Shown piece after piece: positions 32,430 to 40,963 of a stretch of 64,000 nt of DNA. The DNA lies in NCBI RefSeq assembly GCF_013373365.1, contig NZ_CP035925.1, positions 682,001 through 746,000 on the forward strand, written 5' to 3'. The notes beneath the pieces are model-generated. The model worked only from the letters and a program-made list of their open reading frames with translations, was not told where the DNA came from and searched no databases. Each line of letters starts with the position of its first letter. The first letter of the stretch is position 1. The stretch is from Lentibacillus sp. CBA3610 (GTDB lineage: Bacteria; Bacillota; Bacilli; Bacillales; Amphibacillaceae). The translations under genes were made by a program, and so were the position numbers.

Positions 32430-33599
32430 ATTCTTAGCAACCCACTTATTGCCACAGTTTTAGTTTTTGCACTCATTGCACTGGGAGAGTGGTTGTCGAT
32501 CATCTCTAAAGCCAGAATCCCGATGCTTCTCACGGCAATGGTTGGATTTCTGGTAATGGTGTGGACTGGCATTTTTCCGGAAGATATTCTGGAAAAATCG
32601 ACATTTGCAGCACTGGGGTCCATTTTAATAGGGCCTGCGATTCTTCATATGGGTACCATGATTCCCTTCTCAATTCTTAAGCGTCAATATAAGGCGGTAT
32701 TGATCGCTTTGGGCGGTATTGTTACAGCAGCTGCTTTGGTATTGGTGATTGTTCCGATTCTTTTTGACTATGCGACCGCCGTTGCAGGAATCGGACCGGT
32801 CAGCGGGGGTGTTGTGGCGCTCCTGATTACGTCCGAACGGTTAACGGAGATTGGAATGACGAGTCTTGTTATAATTCCGGCATTGATCGTTGCATTTCAG
32901 GGTGTAATGGGAATGCCGCTGGCGCTGAACTTTTTGCGAAAGTATGCCAAAAGATTTCAGAAGAATTTGGATAATGAATCATTTGTTGCTTCTGATCCAG
33001 CAGAAGAAGCTGCGGCGTCAACTGAGACCGGGAAAAAGTCAAGCCCAATTAAATCAAATGCAACCATGAAATTATTCTTCGTGTTTTTCGGAGCAGCTGT
33101 TGGGGTTGCACTGGGTGAATTGACACCTGTCCATTACAGTCTGTGGTGCCTGGCAATTGGTATCGGAGGTCTCAAATTAGGGTTATTTGAACCGAAAGCT
33201 CTTGAACGATCCAATTCATTCACACTGACAATGGTAGCGATTATATTTGTTGTGATCGGTACAATGGCGGATGTGACCCCACAGGATGTCTTGAACAACT
33301 TGCCTGCTATTCTGACTATCCTGATTCTTGGTACGTTCGGCCTTGCATTTGGTGGTTTTATTGTTTCCAAACTGGTCAAATGGCACCCATATAAAGGAAT
33401 GCCTGTCGCATTGACAGCTCTGTTTGGATTTCCCGGTGATTATATATTGTGTGAGGAAGTCAGCCGCAGTGTTGCCGGAAATAAACAGGAAGAAAAGGCC
33501 ATTTTTAATGAATTGATGGCACCGATGCTGATCGGTGGTTTTACAACTGTTACAGTCGCTTCTGTTGTGGTAGCCGGTATATTGATCGGAACATTATAA
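32430..33599 (+). CDS. Polytopic membrane transporter of a catabolic cluster, apparent AUU start
   Basis: A 389-residue protein with ten or eleven helices. The usual start codons give only TTG 32493, which would cut off a complete helix (LIATVLVFALIALGEW) that is open in frame upstream. The frame is blocked by TGA at 32424-32426, right after GAGGAGGG; the only plausible initiation codon between is ATT 32430, 7 bases from GGAGGG. Central landmarks are PAILHMGTMIPFSILKRQ and GPVSGGVVALLITSERL; a soluble loop (SDPAEEAAASTETGKKSS) divides two halves. The family is not named with confidence. It precedes an amidohydrolase by 20 bases and should import its substrate. Confidence 0.7.
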   Translation: MLSNPLIATVLVFALIALGEWLSIISKARIPMLLTAMVGFLVMVWTGIFPEDILEKSTFAALGSILIGPAILHMGTMIPFSILKRQYKAVLIALGGIVTAAALVLVIVPILFDYATAVAGIGPVSGGVVALLITSERLTEIGMTSLVIIPALIVAFQGVMGMPLALNFLRKYAKRFQKNLDNESFVASDPAEEAAASTETGKKSSPIKSNATMKLFFVFFGAAVGVALGELTPVHYSLWCLAIGIGGLKLGLFEPKALERSNSFTLTMVAIIFVVIGTMADVTPQDVLNNLPAILTILILGTFGLAFGGFIVSKLVKWHPYKGMPVALTALFGFPGDYILCEEVSRSVAGNKQEEKAIFNELMAPMLIGGFTTVTVASVVVAGILIGTL

Positions 33600-33619
33600 G
33601 TTATAGGGGAGGAATTGAA

Positions 33620-34864
33620 ATGGTAAGAACAGTAGTCAAAAATGGATTACTAGTTGATGGTTATGGTGGTGAGCCGCAAAATGGTTCGATTGTTGTGACT
33701 GAAAATGACCGATTGGTTTATGTTGGTCCCGAACAGAACTATACACTAAAAGGTGACGAAACAGTCATCGATGCACAAGGCGGAACCATCCTGCCGGGTT
33801 TGATTGATTCCCATGTGCATATGATGATGGAATATACACCGGTTTCGGAAAAATTAACGACACCATTTTCCTATATGTATTATCAGGCAGCACAGTATTT
33901 GGAAACAACATTAAACACCGGTATCACTTCTGTCCGGGATGCGCTTGGTACTGATCGCGGTGTGAAAAAGGCGGTTGAGGACGGGCTTATTAAGGGGCCC
34001 CGTCTGCAATTAAGCATTAATGCATTAACGACTACCGGTGGCCATGGTGATGGCTATCAGGTTTCAGGTGATGTGATGGATATTTTACCGTCAGGATACC
34101 GCGGTATGCCGGATGGACGGTGTGATGGTGTTGAAGAGGTACGCAAAAAAACACGTGAAATGCTGCGTGCTGGTGCGGAAGTGATTAAAGTGCATGCAAC
34201 CGGCGGCGTGCTAAGTGCAACTGACCACCCTGAATTCACCCAGTTTTCTCCGGAAGAATTGGCTGTAATTGTAGAGGAAGGGCGTTTCCGCAAAGGGACT
34301 AGAGTCATGGCACATGCTCAAGGAGCAGAAGGGATTAAAAATGCAGTCAAAGCAGGCATCCATTCGATTGAACATGGTATTTTCCTGGATGATGAAGCGA
34401 TTGAACGAATGCTTGAAAATGGCACTTATCTTGTCCCGACATTGCTCGCGCCGGTAGCCGTACTGGAAACAGCTGACGAAAAAGGTATGCCGGCAACAGC
34501 TATCCAAAAGTCCAAAGAAGTTATTGAACAGCATAAAGCAAGTATCGCAAAAGCTCATAAAGCAGGTGTCAAGATTGCAATGGGGACGGATGCAGGTGTC
34601 ATGAAACATGGTACCAATCTTCGTGAACTCGGTCTGATGGCGGATATCGGTATGAGCCCGATGGAAACCATTGTAGCGACAACAAAAACAGCTGCGGAAT
34701 GTCTGGGCTGGGATGATCAAGTGGGAACATTGGAGAATGGAAAACTTGCCGATGTTGTTGTGGTGAAAAGCAATTCACTTGATGACATTCATTCACTTGC
34801 AGACCATGATGCGGTCCAATTTGTTATGAAAGATGGCAACGTAGTGAAAAATTCGTTAGGCTGA
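33620..34864 (+). CDS. Metal-dependent amidohydrolase family protein
   Basis: A 414-residue TIM-barrel amidohydrolase. Metal-binding HVH is in GLIDSHVHMMM near residues 65-67; a lysine in AEVIKVHATGG, histidines in VMAHAQG and SIEHG, and the aspartate in MGTDAGVMKHG complete a binuclear site. The N-terminal LVDGYGGEPQNGSIVV and the final GKLADVVVVKSN belong to the beta-sandwich domain. It resembles the Xaa-Pro dipeptidase/imidazolonepropionase-like group that cleaves amide bonds of cyclic or peptide substrates. It lies 20 bases after a transporter gene and before a carbamoylase-type amidase. Confidence 0.9.
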   Translation: MVRTVVKNGLLVDGYGGEPQNGSIVVTENDRLVYVGPEQNYTLKGDETVIDAQGGTILPGLIDSHVHMMMEYTPVSEKLTTPFSYMYYQAAQYLETTLNTGITSVRDALGTDRGVKKAVEDGLIKGPRLQLSINALTTTGGHGDGYQVSGDVMDILPSGYRGMPDGRCDGVEEVRKKTREMLRAGAEVIKVHATGGVLSATDHPEFTQFSPEELAVIVEEGRFRKGTRVMAHAQGAEGIKNAVKAGIHSIEHGIFLDDEAIERMLENGTYLVPTLLAPVAVLETADEKGMPATAIQKSKEVIEQHKASIAKAHKAGVKIAMGTDAGVMKHGTNLRELGLMADIGMSPMETIVATTKTAAECLGWDDQVGTLENGKLADVVVVKSNSLDDIHSLADHDAVQFVMKDGNVVKNSLG

Positions 34865-34959
34865 TTTACATTAGAATGCGTGCGTGTTTAACAAAAGGAC
34901 GGGACAGCTTGGATATCTTTTTAATATGTTTGTGGTCAATCATGCAGGGACGACAAAAG

Positions 34960-34994
34960 CATGATATCATTTGAAACAGGTGATATCATGTTTT
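34960..34994 (+). terminator. Terminator or attenuator between the two hydrolase genes
   Basis: CATGATATCA and TGATATCATG give a perfect 10-bp stem with an 11-nt loop followed by TTTTC. Because it stands 20 bases before the amidase ribosome binding site, it may cut down read-through into that gene. Confidence 0.65.
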
Positions 34995-35014
34995 CATTAT
35001 GGGGAGGTACTTGT

Positions 35015-36301
35015 ATGGGAATTTTATATGATAACTTAATACAGGGTTATGATTCAGCACATGACACAGACGGTATTTCTGGTGAGCGACTGGCTAAACG
35101 GTTGGATGCAATTTCTGAAATAGGTCTCACTGAAAACAACGGTTCACATCGTCCAGGATTTTCCAAGGAAGAAAAGGCTGCGAAAGAATTGGTTTCAAAG
35201 TGGATGCGTGAAGCCGGATTGGAGGTCCGTCAAGATGGTGCCGGAAACATTTTTGGGCGCCTGGCAGGTAAGAAAAATGATCTGCCAGCTATTTTGAGCG
35301 GATCACATTTGGACAGTGTTCCAAATGGCGGACATTTTGACGGGGTACTGGGTGTATTGTCTGCGCTCGAAGTGGCTGAAGCCTGGCGCGAATCCGGGTA
35401 TCAGCCCGAGAAACCATATGAAGTCGTCGTTTTTTCCGATGAGGAAGGTGCGCGATTTAATGGCGGTCTGCATGGAAGTGAGGCCGTCGTCGGCAAAGGT
35501 GATATTGAAGAAAAATTAAAGCTTATCGATCAGGATGGCATGAATTTTTCAGAAGTATTGGAAGACATTGGCTTAAGTGTTGACAGTTATTTGGGGGCAA
35601 AGCGTGATCCTGAAGAAATCGAAATGTTTGCCGAAGTACATATTGAACAGGGAAAACAGCTGGAGCGTGAAGCCTTGCCATCCGGAATCGTCACTGGCAT
35701 TGCCGGACCATGCTGGCTTGAGTTTACATTCACGGGTGAAGCAGGGCATGCAGGAAACACGCCAATGAATGACCGGAAAGATGCACTCGTGGCCGCGAGC
35801 GCGTTTATCGGGGGCGTAAATGAACTGCCTGCCTCGATCAGTGATTCGGCAGTAGCAACTGTCGGGAAAATGCAAGTTGATCCAAATGGTGTCAATGTAA
35901 TTCCGGGCAGTGTCACCCTCTATGTCGACATTCGCGACATATTTGAAGAAACCCGCGACAAGCTTGTTGATCAGGTGCTGGCACTGGCGGAGAAAATTGC
36001 TGCTAAACATCAGATTAGCGTCAATCATGTCGAAAAAATGCGTGTGTCACCGGTACCGATTAAAGAAGAAAAACAACAGCTGCTGGAGGCATCATGTCAT
36101 GAGGCAAACATCCGGCCATATCGGCTGCCAAGCGGAGCGGGACATGACGCGATGATCATTGGTGAGAAATGGCCGGTCGCTATGTTGTTTACACAAAGCA
36201 AAGACGGCATCAGCCACAATCCAGCCGAATGGTCTGATTTGAATGATTGCGTACAAACTGTTCATGTACTTAAAAATTTTTTGGAGAAAATGCAGGAATA
36301 A
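35015..36301 (+). CDS. M20-family Zn-dependent amidase (hydantoinase/carbamoylase type)
   Basis: A 428-residue enzyme; ATG 35015 (MGILYDNLIQGYDSAHD) follows GGGGAGG. Metal motifs of the carbamoylase branch of M20 are present: GSHLDSVPNGGHFDGVLG, VVFSDEEGARFNGGLHGS with the catalytic glutamate pair, EVHIEQGKQLE, and the lid segment GEAGHAGNTPMNDRKDA; the end has PSGAGHDAMI and SKDGISHNPAEW. These enzymes split N-carbamoyl amino acids, allantoate or ureidoglycolate in dimers. Together with the amidohydrolase and transporter it could degrade a cyclic ureide or amide, but the substrate is unknown. Confidence 0.92.
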   Translation: MGILYDNLIQGYDSAHDTDGISGERLAKRLDAISEIGLTENNGSHRPGFSKEEKAAKELVSKWMREAGLEVRQDGAGNIFGRLAGKKNDLPAILSGSHLDSVPNGGHFDGVLGVLSALEVAEAWRESGYQPEKPYEVVVFSDEEGARFNGGLHGSEAVVGKGDIEEKLKLIDQDGMNFSEVLEDIGLSVDSYLGAKRDPEEIEMFAEVHIEQGKQLEREALPSGIVTGIAGPCWLEFTFTGEAGHAGNTPMNDRKDALVAASAFIGGVNELPASISDSAVATVGKMQVDPNGVNVIPGSVTLYVDIRDIFEETRDKLVDQVLALAEKIAAKHQISVNHVEKMRVSPVPIKEEKQQLLEASCHEANIRPYRLPSGAGHDAMIIGEKWPVAMLFTQSKDGISHNPAEWSDLNDCVQTVHVLKNFLEKMQE

Positions 36302-36320
36302 AATTCAAATATCCAAAAGG

Positions 36321-36361
36321 AATGCTTGGATACCGAAATGGTTATTCAAGCATTTTGTTTG
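36321..36361 (+). terminator. Terminator after amidase gene
   Basis: AATGCTTG and CAAGCATT form an 8-bp stem (with further AT pairing inside) followed by TTGTTTG. Confidence 0.65.
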
Positions 36362-36379
36362 TGTAATCCCATCAGGAAA

Positions 36380-36586
36380 TCGCGCGGCACTGATCCCAAT
36401 TCGCACGATGATCCCGCAATTTCGCGCGACACTATCCCAAATCGCGCGGCGAAGCTCCAAATTCGCGCAACAATTGCACGATTTCGCGCGACAAAGTCTC
36501 AATTTCGCGCGATATCACTCCTGAATCGTGCGACGAACCTCTAGTTTCCCGCGGCAGCCCCAATATCGCACGACACCACCGTTAAG
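36380..36586. repeat. Tandem repeat array C, 21-bp spacing, ten units
   Basis: Cores of the form TCGCGCGAC/TCGCACGA/TCGTGCGAC begin at 36380, 36401, 36422, 36442, 36463, 36484, 36505, 36526, 36547 and 36566; spacings are 21, 21, 20, 21, 21, 21, 21, 21 and 19. An extra half-phase core (TTGCACG) lies at 36474. TCGCGCGA is self-complementary; the linkers (ACTATCCCAAA, AAAGTCTCAAT and so on) vary. The core equals that of array B at 18321. ORFs in this region are repeat translations on both strands. Confidence 0.93.
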
Positions 36587-36804
36587 ATTGGTGGATTTGT
36601 AGTAAGTGCAAGCTTGAGCGAGAGAACCCACTCATTATGAATCAGTTGTAACATAATATAACGTCATGTTAATATATAAAGGTTCGAATTTTTTACAGTT
36701 GCAGGAATTCAATCAACAATAAAAATGCTGCGAAAGATACTGTGCCTTATATAATTTTTTATCGCTGAATAAATAATCCTGACAACGTAGAAAGGGGATT
36801 TTAC

Positions 36805-38277
36805 ATGAGTGATACAACAACCTCCTGGGATTTGCCGCCCAAACAAAAAGCTTTAATGATAGCAGCATTGTTGACAGGCGCCTTTATGGGAATTATTAAT
36901 GAAACATTATTAGCTACGGCACTTCCAACGATTCAGGATGCGTTTTCCATATCACAGGGAGAAGTGCAATGGATGACAACCGCTTTTTTGATGACAAATG
37001 GGATTATGATACCTGTGTCCGCATTTTTAATTGATCGGTTTAGGACGAGAGGGTTATTTTTGACGGCAATCGGCTTATTCGGTGCAGGTACAGCGATTGC
37101 AGCTATAGCAACTGCGTATCCTGTTCTCCTGTTGGGACGTGTCGTGCAGGCTTCCGGCTCTGGGATCATGCTGCCGTTATTAATGACCGTTCTCTTGGCT
37201 GTTATTTCGGTTGAACGGCGTGGTACCGCAATGGGGCTGATCGGGATTGTCATTGCATTTGGCCCTGCCATTGGCCCGACACTCTCCGGATGGCTTTTGG
37301 AACATTTCAGCTGGCGATCATTATTTTATACTGTCCTGCCAATTGTTGCCGTTACAATGACAGTTGCGGCGCTCTTTCTGAAGAATGTGACTGACCTTCG
37401 AAAACCAAAAATTGATGTGCTGTCGATTATTTTGTCTTCTGTTGGATTCGGTTCATTTCTTTATGGATTCAGTATTGCTTCCGAGGCCGGCTGGGGAAGT
37501 GCTGTCGTCATCGGATCTATTGTAACCGGCTTACTGGTTATTGGCTTGTTCATTTGGCGCCAGCTTGTCCTGAATACGCCGATGCTGGAATTCCGTGTGT
37601 TCCAATTCCGGATTTTTACGTTGGCTATTGCGATTACGATGGTCGTTTTGGTTTCGATGATTGGGGCGGAAACGTTGCTGCCGCTGTTTATGCAAAATGT
37701 CCTGGGATTTACACCACTTGAATCCGGGATGATGCTGCTTCCGGGTGCCATCGTGATTGGCATTATGTCGCCGATTACCGGCAGGCTATTTGATAAGTAT
37801 GGAGCTAAATGGCTGGCACTGATTGGTCTGACTGTTGTGACCGTCACAACGTTTATGTTTACACGTTTGTCATTGGAGACATCATTTACGTATTTGACGA
37901 TAATTTATGCTATTCGCATGTTTGGCCTTTCATTTGCGCTGATGCCGGTTATGACGTCAGCATTGAATCAGCTGCCGCCAAAATGGTATGCACATGGGTC
38001 TGCTATGGCTAATACATTACAGCAAATTTCTGCATCGATTGGAACGGCGATACTTATCACATTGGTGGCTATGGGAACCAACAGCTTTGTGCCGGACGCC
38101 AATGCGTCTCCGGAACTGATTGGCCGGATGGCACAAGTCACAGGATTCGAATGGGCGTTTATGGCCAGTACCATCCTTGCTTTTATTGCGCTCATTTTGG
38201 CCATATTTCTTCACCCGCCAAAAAAAGAAAAAGAAATCGTACGACAGATTCATGGCCAGGATGCTACGCTGAGCTGA
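36805..38277 (+). CDS. DHA2 family multidrug MFS transporter
   Basis: A 490-residue protein with 14 predicted helices. DHA2/EmrB signs: GAFMGIINETLLATALPTI (motif D1), MTTAFLMTNGIMIP, the DRFRTRGLF motif A, GRVVQASGSGIMLPLLM and GPAIGPTLSGWLLEHFSWR (motif C, the antiporter motif). The nearest well-known type is LmrB/MdeA-like drug:proton antiporters of Firmicutes. It begins with ATG 36805 after GAAAGGGG. Its stop codon touches the right end of an insertion-sequence relic, whose insertion therefore lies directly after the gene without changing it. Confidence 0.92.
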   Translation: MSDTTTSWDLPPKQKALMIAALLTGAFMGIINETLLATALPTIQDAFSISQGEVQWMTTAFLMTNGIMIPVSAFLIDRFRTRGLFLTAIGLFGAGTAIAAIATAYPVLLLGRVVQASGSGIMLPLLMTVLLAVISVERRGTAMGLIGIVIAFGPAIGPTLSGWLLEHFSWRSLFYTVLPIVAVTMTVAALFLKNVTDLRKPKIDVLSIILSSVGFGSFLYGFSIASEAGWGSAVVIGSIVTGLLVIGLFIWRQLVLNTPMLEFRVFQFRIFTLAIAITMVVLVSMIGAETLLPLFMQNVLGFTPLESGMMLLPGAIVIGIMSPITGRLFDKYGAKWLALIGLTVVTVTTFMFTRLSLETSFTYLTIIYAIRMFGLSFALMPVMTSALNQLPPKWYAHGSAMANTLQQISASIGTAILITLVAMGTNSFVPDANASPELIGRMAQVTGFEWAFMASTILAFIALILAIFLHPPKKEKEIVRQIHGQDATLS

Positions 38278-38675
38278 TACTCCCACAGCTAAAGCAGTGG
38301 GGTTCTGAATCTATTGTCCTTCTTCCGGCCGGCAGCCACAGACACATTTGCATGTGCTCGACATTTAGGGCTGTTCAGGATACTGGGACCATTTCCTTCA
38401 GAACTTTCACGGCCAAAGCAGCCTCTGCTGCCATTAACGACCGCATTTTTGACTTTCGCAAGCCCGGTGGTATCACACCGCTGTATGTGTTGCATTAGTT
38501 TTTTACACTGATTCCCGAATTTAAAATCATCTTTTTGTCCTTTACAATGGTTTGTATTGCTTGGTCATGCAACTTTTTAAACAATGGAAAGGTTGCCTTA
38601 CATTTGCTTCGATTTGGTTTGGTTCCCGATTCATTGGCATTCATCAATAAAAAGGCTGAATATAAAGTGAAACTT

Positions 38676-38798
38676 CATTCAGCGGTGCGGTTCTTACCGC
38701 TGAATGTTAGTTGAACAGAATCGGACCTTTACGGGCAGCTGGCCCCACAAGTCTTTCTTAATTTAATTGTAATATTGAAGTGGGGTCTTGCTGCCCGT
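38676..38798. other. Structured intergenic block with two inverted repeats
   Basis: CATTCAGCGGT and ACCGCTGAATG (38676-38706) form a perfect 11-bp hairpin with a 9-nt loop. ACGGGCAG-CCCCA (38731-38747) pairs with TGGGG-CTGCCCGT (38781-38798) around an AT-rich centre. They look like an RNA structure or the ends of a small inserted element. A short aromatic ORF at 38780-39007 and the rest of the gap up to 39378 show no supported gene. Confidence 0.5.
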
Positions 38799-39378
38799 TA
38801 AGGCGGGATAAATCTCGTTGTACCTTTGTATTGTCATCAATCACATGCCAGCGTTGTGACAATGGCCTTTTTATGTATATATTTTTAACATGGCAGTACT
38901 GGCTGGCTTTGAGTTTTCTGGATTGGTTTGCGGTTTGCTGCTTTCGTTTTGCAGGGTTTAAAAAAGCCCATGGTTTGTTCCGTTATAAACGTGCGATCGA
39001 GGCGTGAGGAAGTTCGGTTTGCTAAAAAGCATTCGATGGGGATAATTTTCGCGAAATCACGCTTGTTTGCGATGCAATTTTTTCAATTTTAACACGATTT
39101 TTCCGATAACGATTTGGAAAATACAGTCTTCTTGCCTTGTTTGATCGTGCCATCTCTATTGAAATTTTGCGGTTTGTCGCGCGTCTTGAACGGTCCATTT
39201 TGCGTTTGGGTCAATCGAATATCACGTGATATTTCTTGAACCCTGTTCCGCTAAATTGAATAAGGTGCTGCTTTGTTAATGATGAGACAGCCCAGGGTTG
39301 AATGTGCCAATATCCCAATCCAACATCTCCTTTTCCAAGCTTTCTGTTCTTGGATGGCGGATACCCGCTGATACCAAA

Positions 39379-40104
39379 TCAGCAAAATAGCGTATGCAAC
39401 CTCTTATTCTTTTGAACAATACGCACAAATTTTACCTGGTATCGATCATCTACCGTTTTCTCTTTTCCGTCTGATATGATTGTATAGGAGAATCGTGTTT
39501 GTTGATCCAAATGATGAAGGATTTCAGAAGTATAGGCATCGTTCTGTTTGATTTTCAGTGGCGTTGACAAATCTTTATAAACGAGAAATCCATCTATAAA
39601 TCGCCAGCCTGTCGTATTCGTTTTCCCTTCAAAACTCTCCATGTCCCCTTTTCGAAACAAAGCGACATGCTTAGCTTTGCCGAATAGTTTTTTTACTGAA
39701 ATGTCAGCCAGGCGCGGGAGGCTATTTTTTGCGCAACAGCTGCATTCACTTGGTTATGAAAGTGTGCGCGAATAGGCTTTACCCACGCGTGTGAAGCAAA
39801 CTCGGTCAGTCCATATTTTTTTCTTAAAAGATGAAGCTTTTGATTGATCGTTTTCTTTTCATGAATAAGCGAGGCATCATGGTCATCTTTTGCCAGTTTC
39901 TTTTTGACACCATACAGTTGCCGGATTAATCTTTTATATGCCTTTTCCCGTTTCATTTGTTTTTCGCGCTTCAGGTATTCACCAAGAACGGTATTATATA
40001 TGACACGGCAAATTTCCAATTCATCAGTGATGACAGCAAACCATTCCTGGATTATTGTCTAATTCCAAGGTTAACACAAACGTTGGGGGTGTTTTAGCCA
40101 ATAT
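39379..40104 (-). pseudogene. tnpB: Truncated, frameshifted TnpB (OrfB) transposon protein
   Basis: Reading leftward: LAKTPPTFVLTLELD from about 40104, a frameshift near 40065, then TIIQEWFAVITDELEICRVIYN and TVLGEYLKREKQMKREKAYK, then KKYGLTEFASHAWVKPIRAH and AVAQKIASRAWLTFQ, which are TnpB N-terminal landmarks. After a second frameshift near 39680 the text continues FRKGDMESFEGKTNTTGWRF to KFVRIVQKNKRLHTLFC and stops. The RuvC-like catalytic half and zinc finger are missing. TnpB proteins are RNA-guided nucleases of IS200/IS605 elements; this copy is dead. Confidence 0.8.
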
Positions 40105-40329
40105 GAACACCTCTTCAGAAGGGAACGTATGTTTCGTTTTTATTATATCCTATTGACGATCAGAAAGCAAGTAATCATTTGCTTAATACACTTAATCTTT
40201 TTAACTTAATTCATTTCAGGTACGGAGCACCACAAAACCTTCTTTTTTGGCACTCCGTATCTGACCTCGCTCTCATCCCATGTCTCAAGACGATGGGCTT
40301 TCTCGTTCGGAGAATCTGTAATATACACG

Positions 40330-40371
40330 AAAAAGCTGTCTCATTTTAATGGAAATGAGGCAGCTTTTTTT
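40330..40371. terminator. Strong bidirectional terminator
   Basis: AAAAAGCTG-CTCATTT pairs with AAATGAG-CAGCTTTTT (one mismatch) around a 6-nt loop. It ends transcription of the glycine-rich gene cluster on the minus strand (40597-40963). The neighbouring stretch 40105-40596 contains no gene that I can support. Confidence 0.85.
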
Positions 40372-40596
40372 ACATAAATTGTTCTTCTCAAATATAAAAT
40401 TATTATCCATTCGTTCTTAATAAAGTATAAGATAAGTGATATTCTCAGATACCAGAGTAATATCACTATACCCATTTGGTTTTCTAAATTGAATTTTAGT
40501 TAATCCAATTTGGTTCCGTAAAAACATAGCAAACGAAACTTAGGCTCCCGGATTCCCCGGAAGCCCATATTATTCATCTATGAAATTTTTTATCTA

Positions 40597-40821
40597 TTAG
40601 CACCATGCCGCGCCTACGATAATAAGCAGGATGAATAAAACGACGATCAGCGCAAAACCGCGGCCGCCGCCACCGAATCCAGCGCCGCCATATCCGGCTC
40701 CGCCTACTGGTGCGCCGTATCCGTATCCAGCGCCACCGAATCCGGCACCGCCGTATCCAGCTCCGGCTACTTGACCGCCGTAGCCACCGCAGCCACATCC
40801 AGATCTAGGTCCAAAACCCAT
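40597..40821 (-). CDS. Glycine-rich YjcZ-like protein, long form
   Basis: A 74-residue protein: MGFGPRSGCGCGGYGGQ, then alternating GAGYGGAGFGGAG repeats, and a C-terminal hydrophobic [19 protein letters not shown], the YjcZ-type helix. The glycine/tyrosine-rich N-terminal extension is longer than in the short copies. AGGAGGG precedes ATG. A second YjcZ gene follows upstream at 40859. Likely a spore or sporangium membrane peptide; function unknown. Confidence 0.85.
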   Translation of the reverse strand: MGFGPRSGCGCGGYGGQVAGAGYGGAGFGGAGYGYGAPVGGAGYGGAGFGGGGRGFALIVVLFILLIIVGAAWC

Positions 40822-40858
40822 TTATAACCCTCCTAAGCGTTTTTTGTTTGATTACAGA

Positions 40859-40963
40859 TTAATATCCAACGTAAGCAACGCCTACAATAATTAACAGGAT
40901 AAATAGAACTACGATTAAGGCAAAACCTCCACCGTAGCCAGCTCCACCTACATATTCACTCAT
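40859..40963 (-). CDS. YjcZ-family sporulation peptide, short
   Basis: A 34-residue peptide reading MSEYVGGAGYGGG, then [15 protein letters not shown] and VAYVGY. GGAGGTG lies 8 bases before the ATG. It is below usual ORF length cut-offs. It is 37 bases upstream of the longer copy and in the same direction, so they are probably one transcript. Confidence 0.9.
   Translation of the reverse strand: MSEYVGGAGYGGGFALIVVLFILLIIVGVAYVGY

Larger units (their letters stand above)
38278..40104 (-). mobile_element. Degenerate IS200/IS605-group (tnpB-only, IS1341-like) element
   Basis: At 38282-38301 CCCACAGCTAAAGCAGTGGG forms a short hairpin; read on the minus strand (CCCACTGCTTTAGCTGTGGG then AGTATCA) it has the look of an IS605-group right end. 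About 1 kb to the right lies an N-terminal tnpB relic in the matching orientation. The stretch in between has lost recognisable RuvC-domain coding and contains other structured DNA (38676-38798). The boundaries are inferred; the left end is not defined. Confidence 0.5.

Noticed and set aside
36243..36544. Several overlapping ORFs on both strands in array C
   Set aside because: All are translations of the 21-bp repeat; none has a start with a convincing ribosome binding site.
36380..36586. Possible CRISPR array
   Set aside because: Repeat units are about 21 bp in total with cores of only 8-11 bases and linkers of about 10, far too short; no cas genes are present. The same reasoning excludes arrays A, B, D and E.
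38780..39007. 75-codon ORF with a hydrophobic stretch
   Set aside because: It starts inside an inverted repeat, lacks a ribosome binding site, and sits in degenerate IS-like DNA.
40574..40798. Arg/Trp-rich ORF overlapping the glycine-rich gene
   Set aside because: It is a shifted frame of glycine-codon repeats in a YjcZ-like gene with an excellent start of its own.
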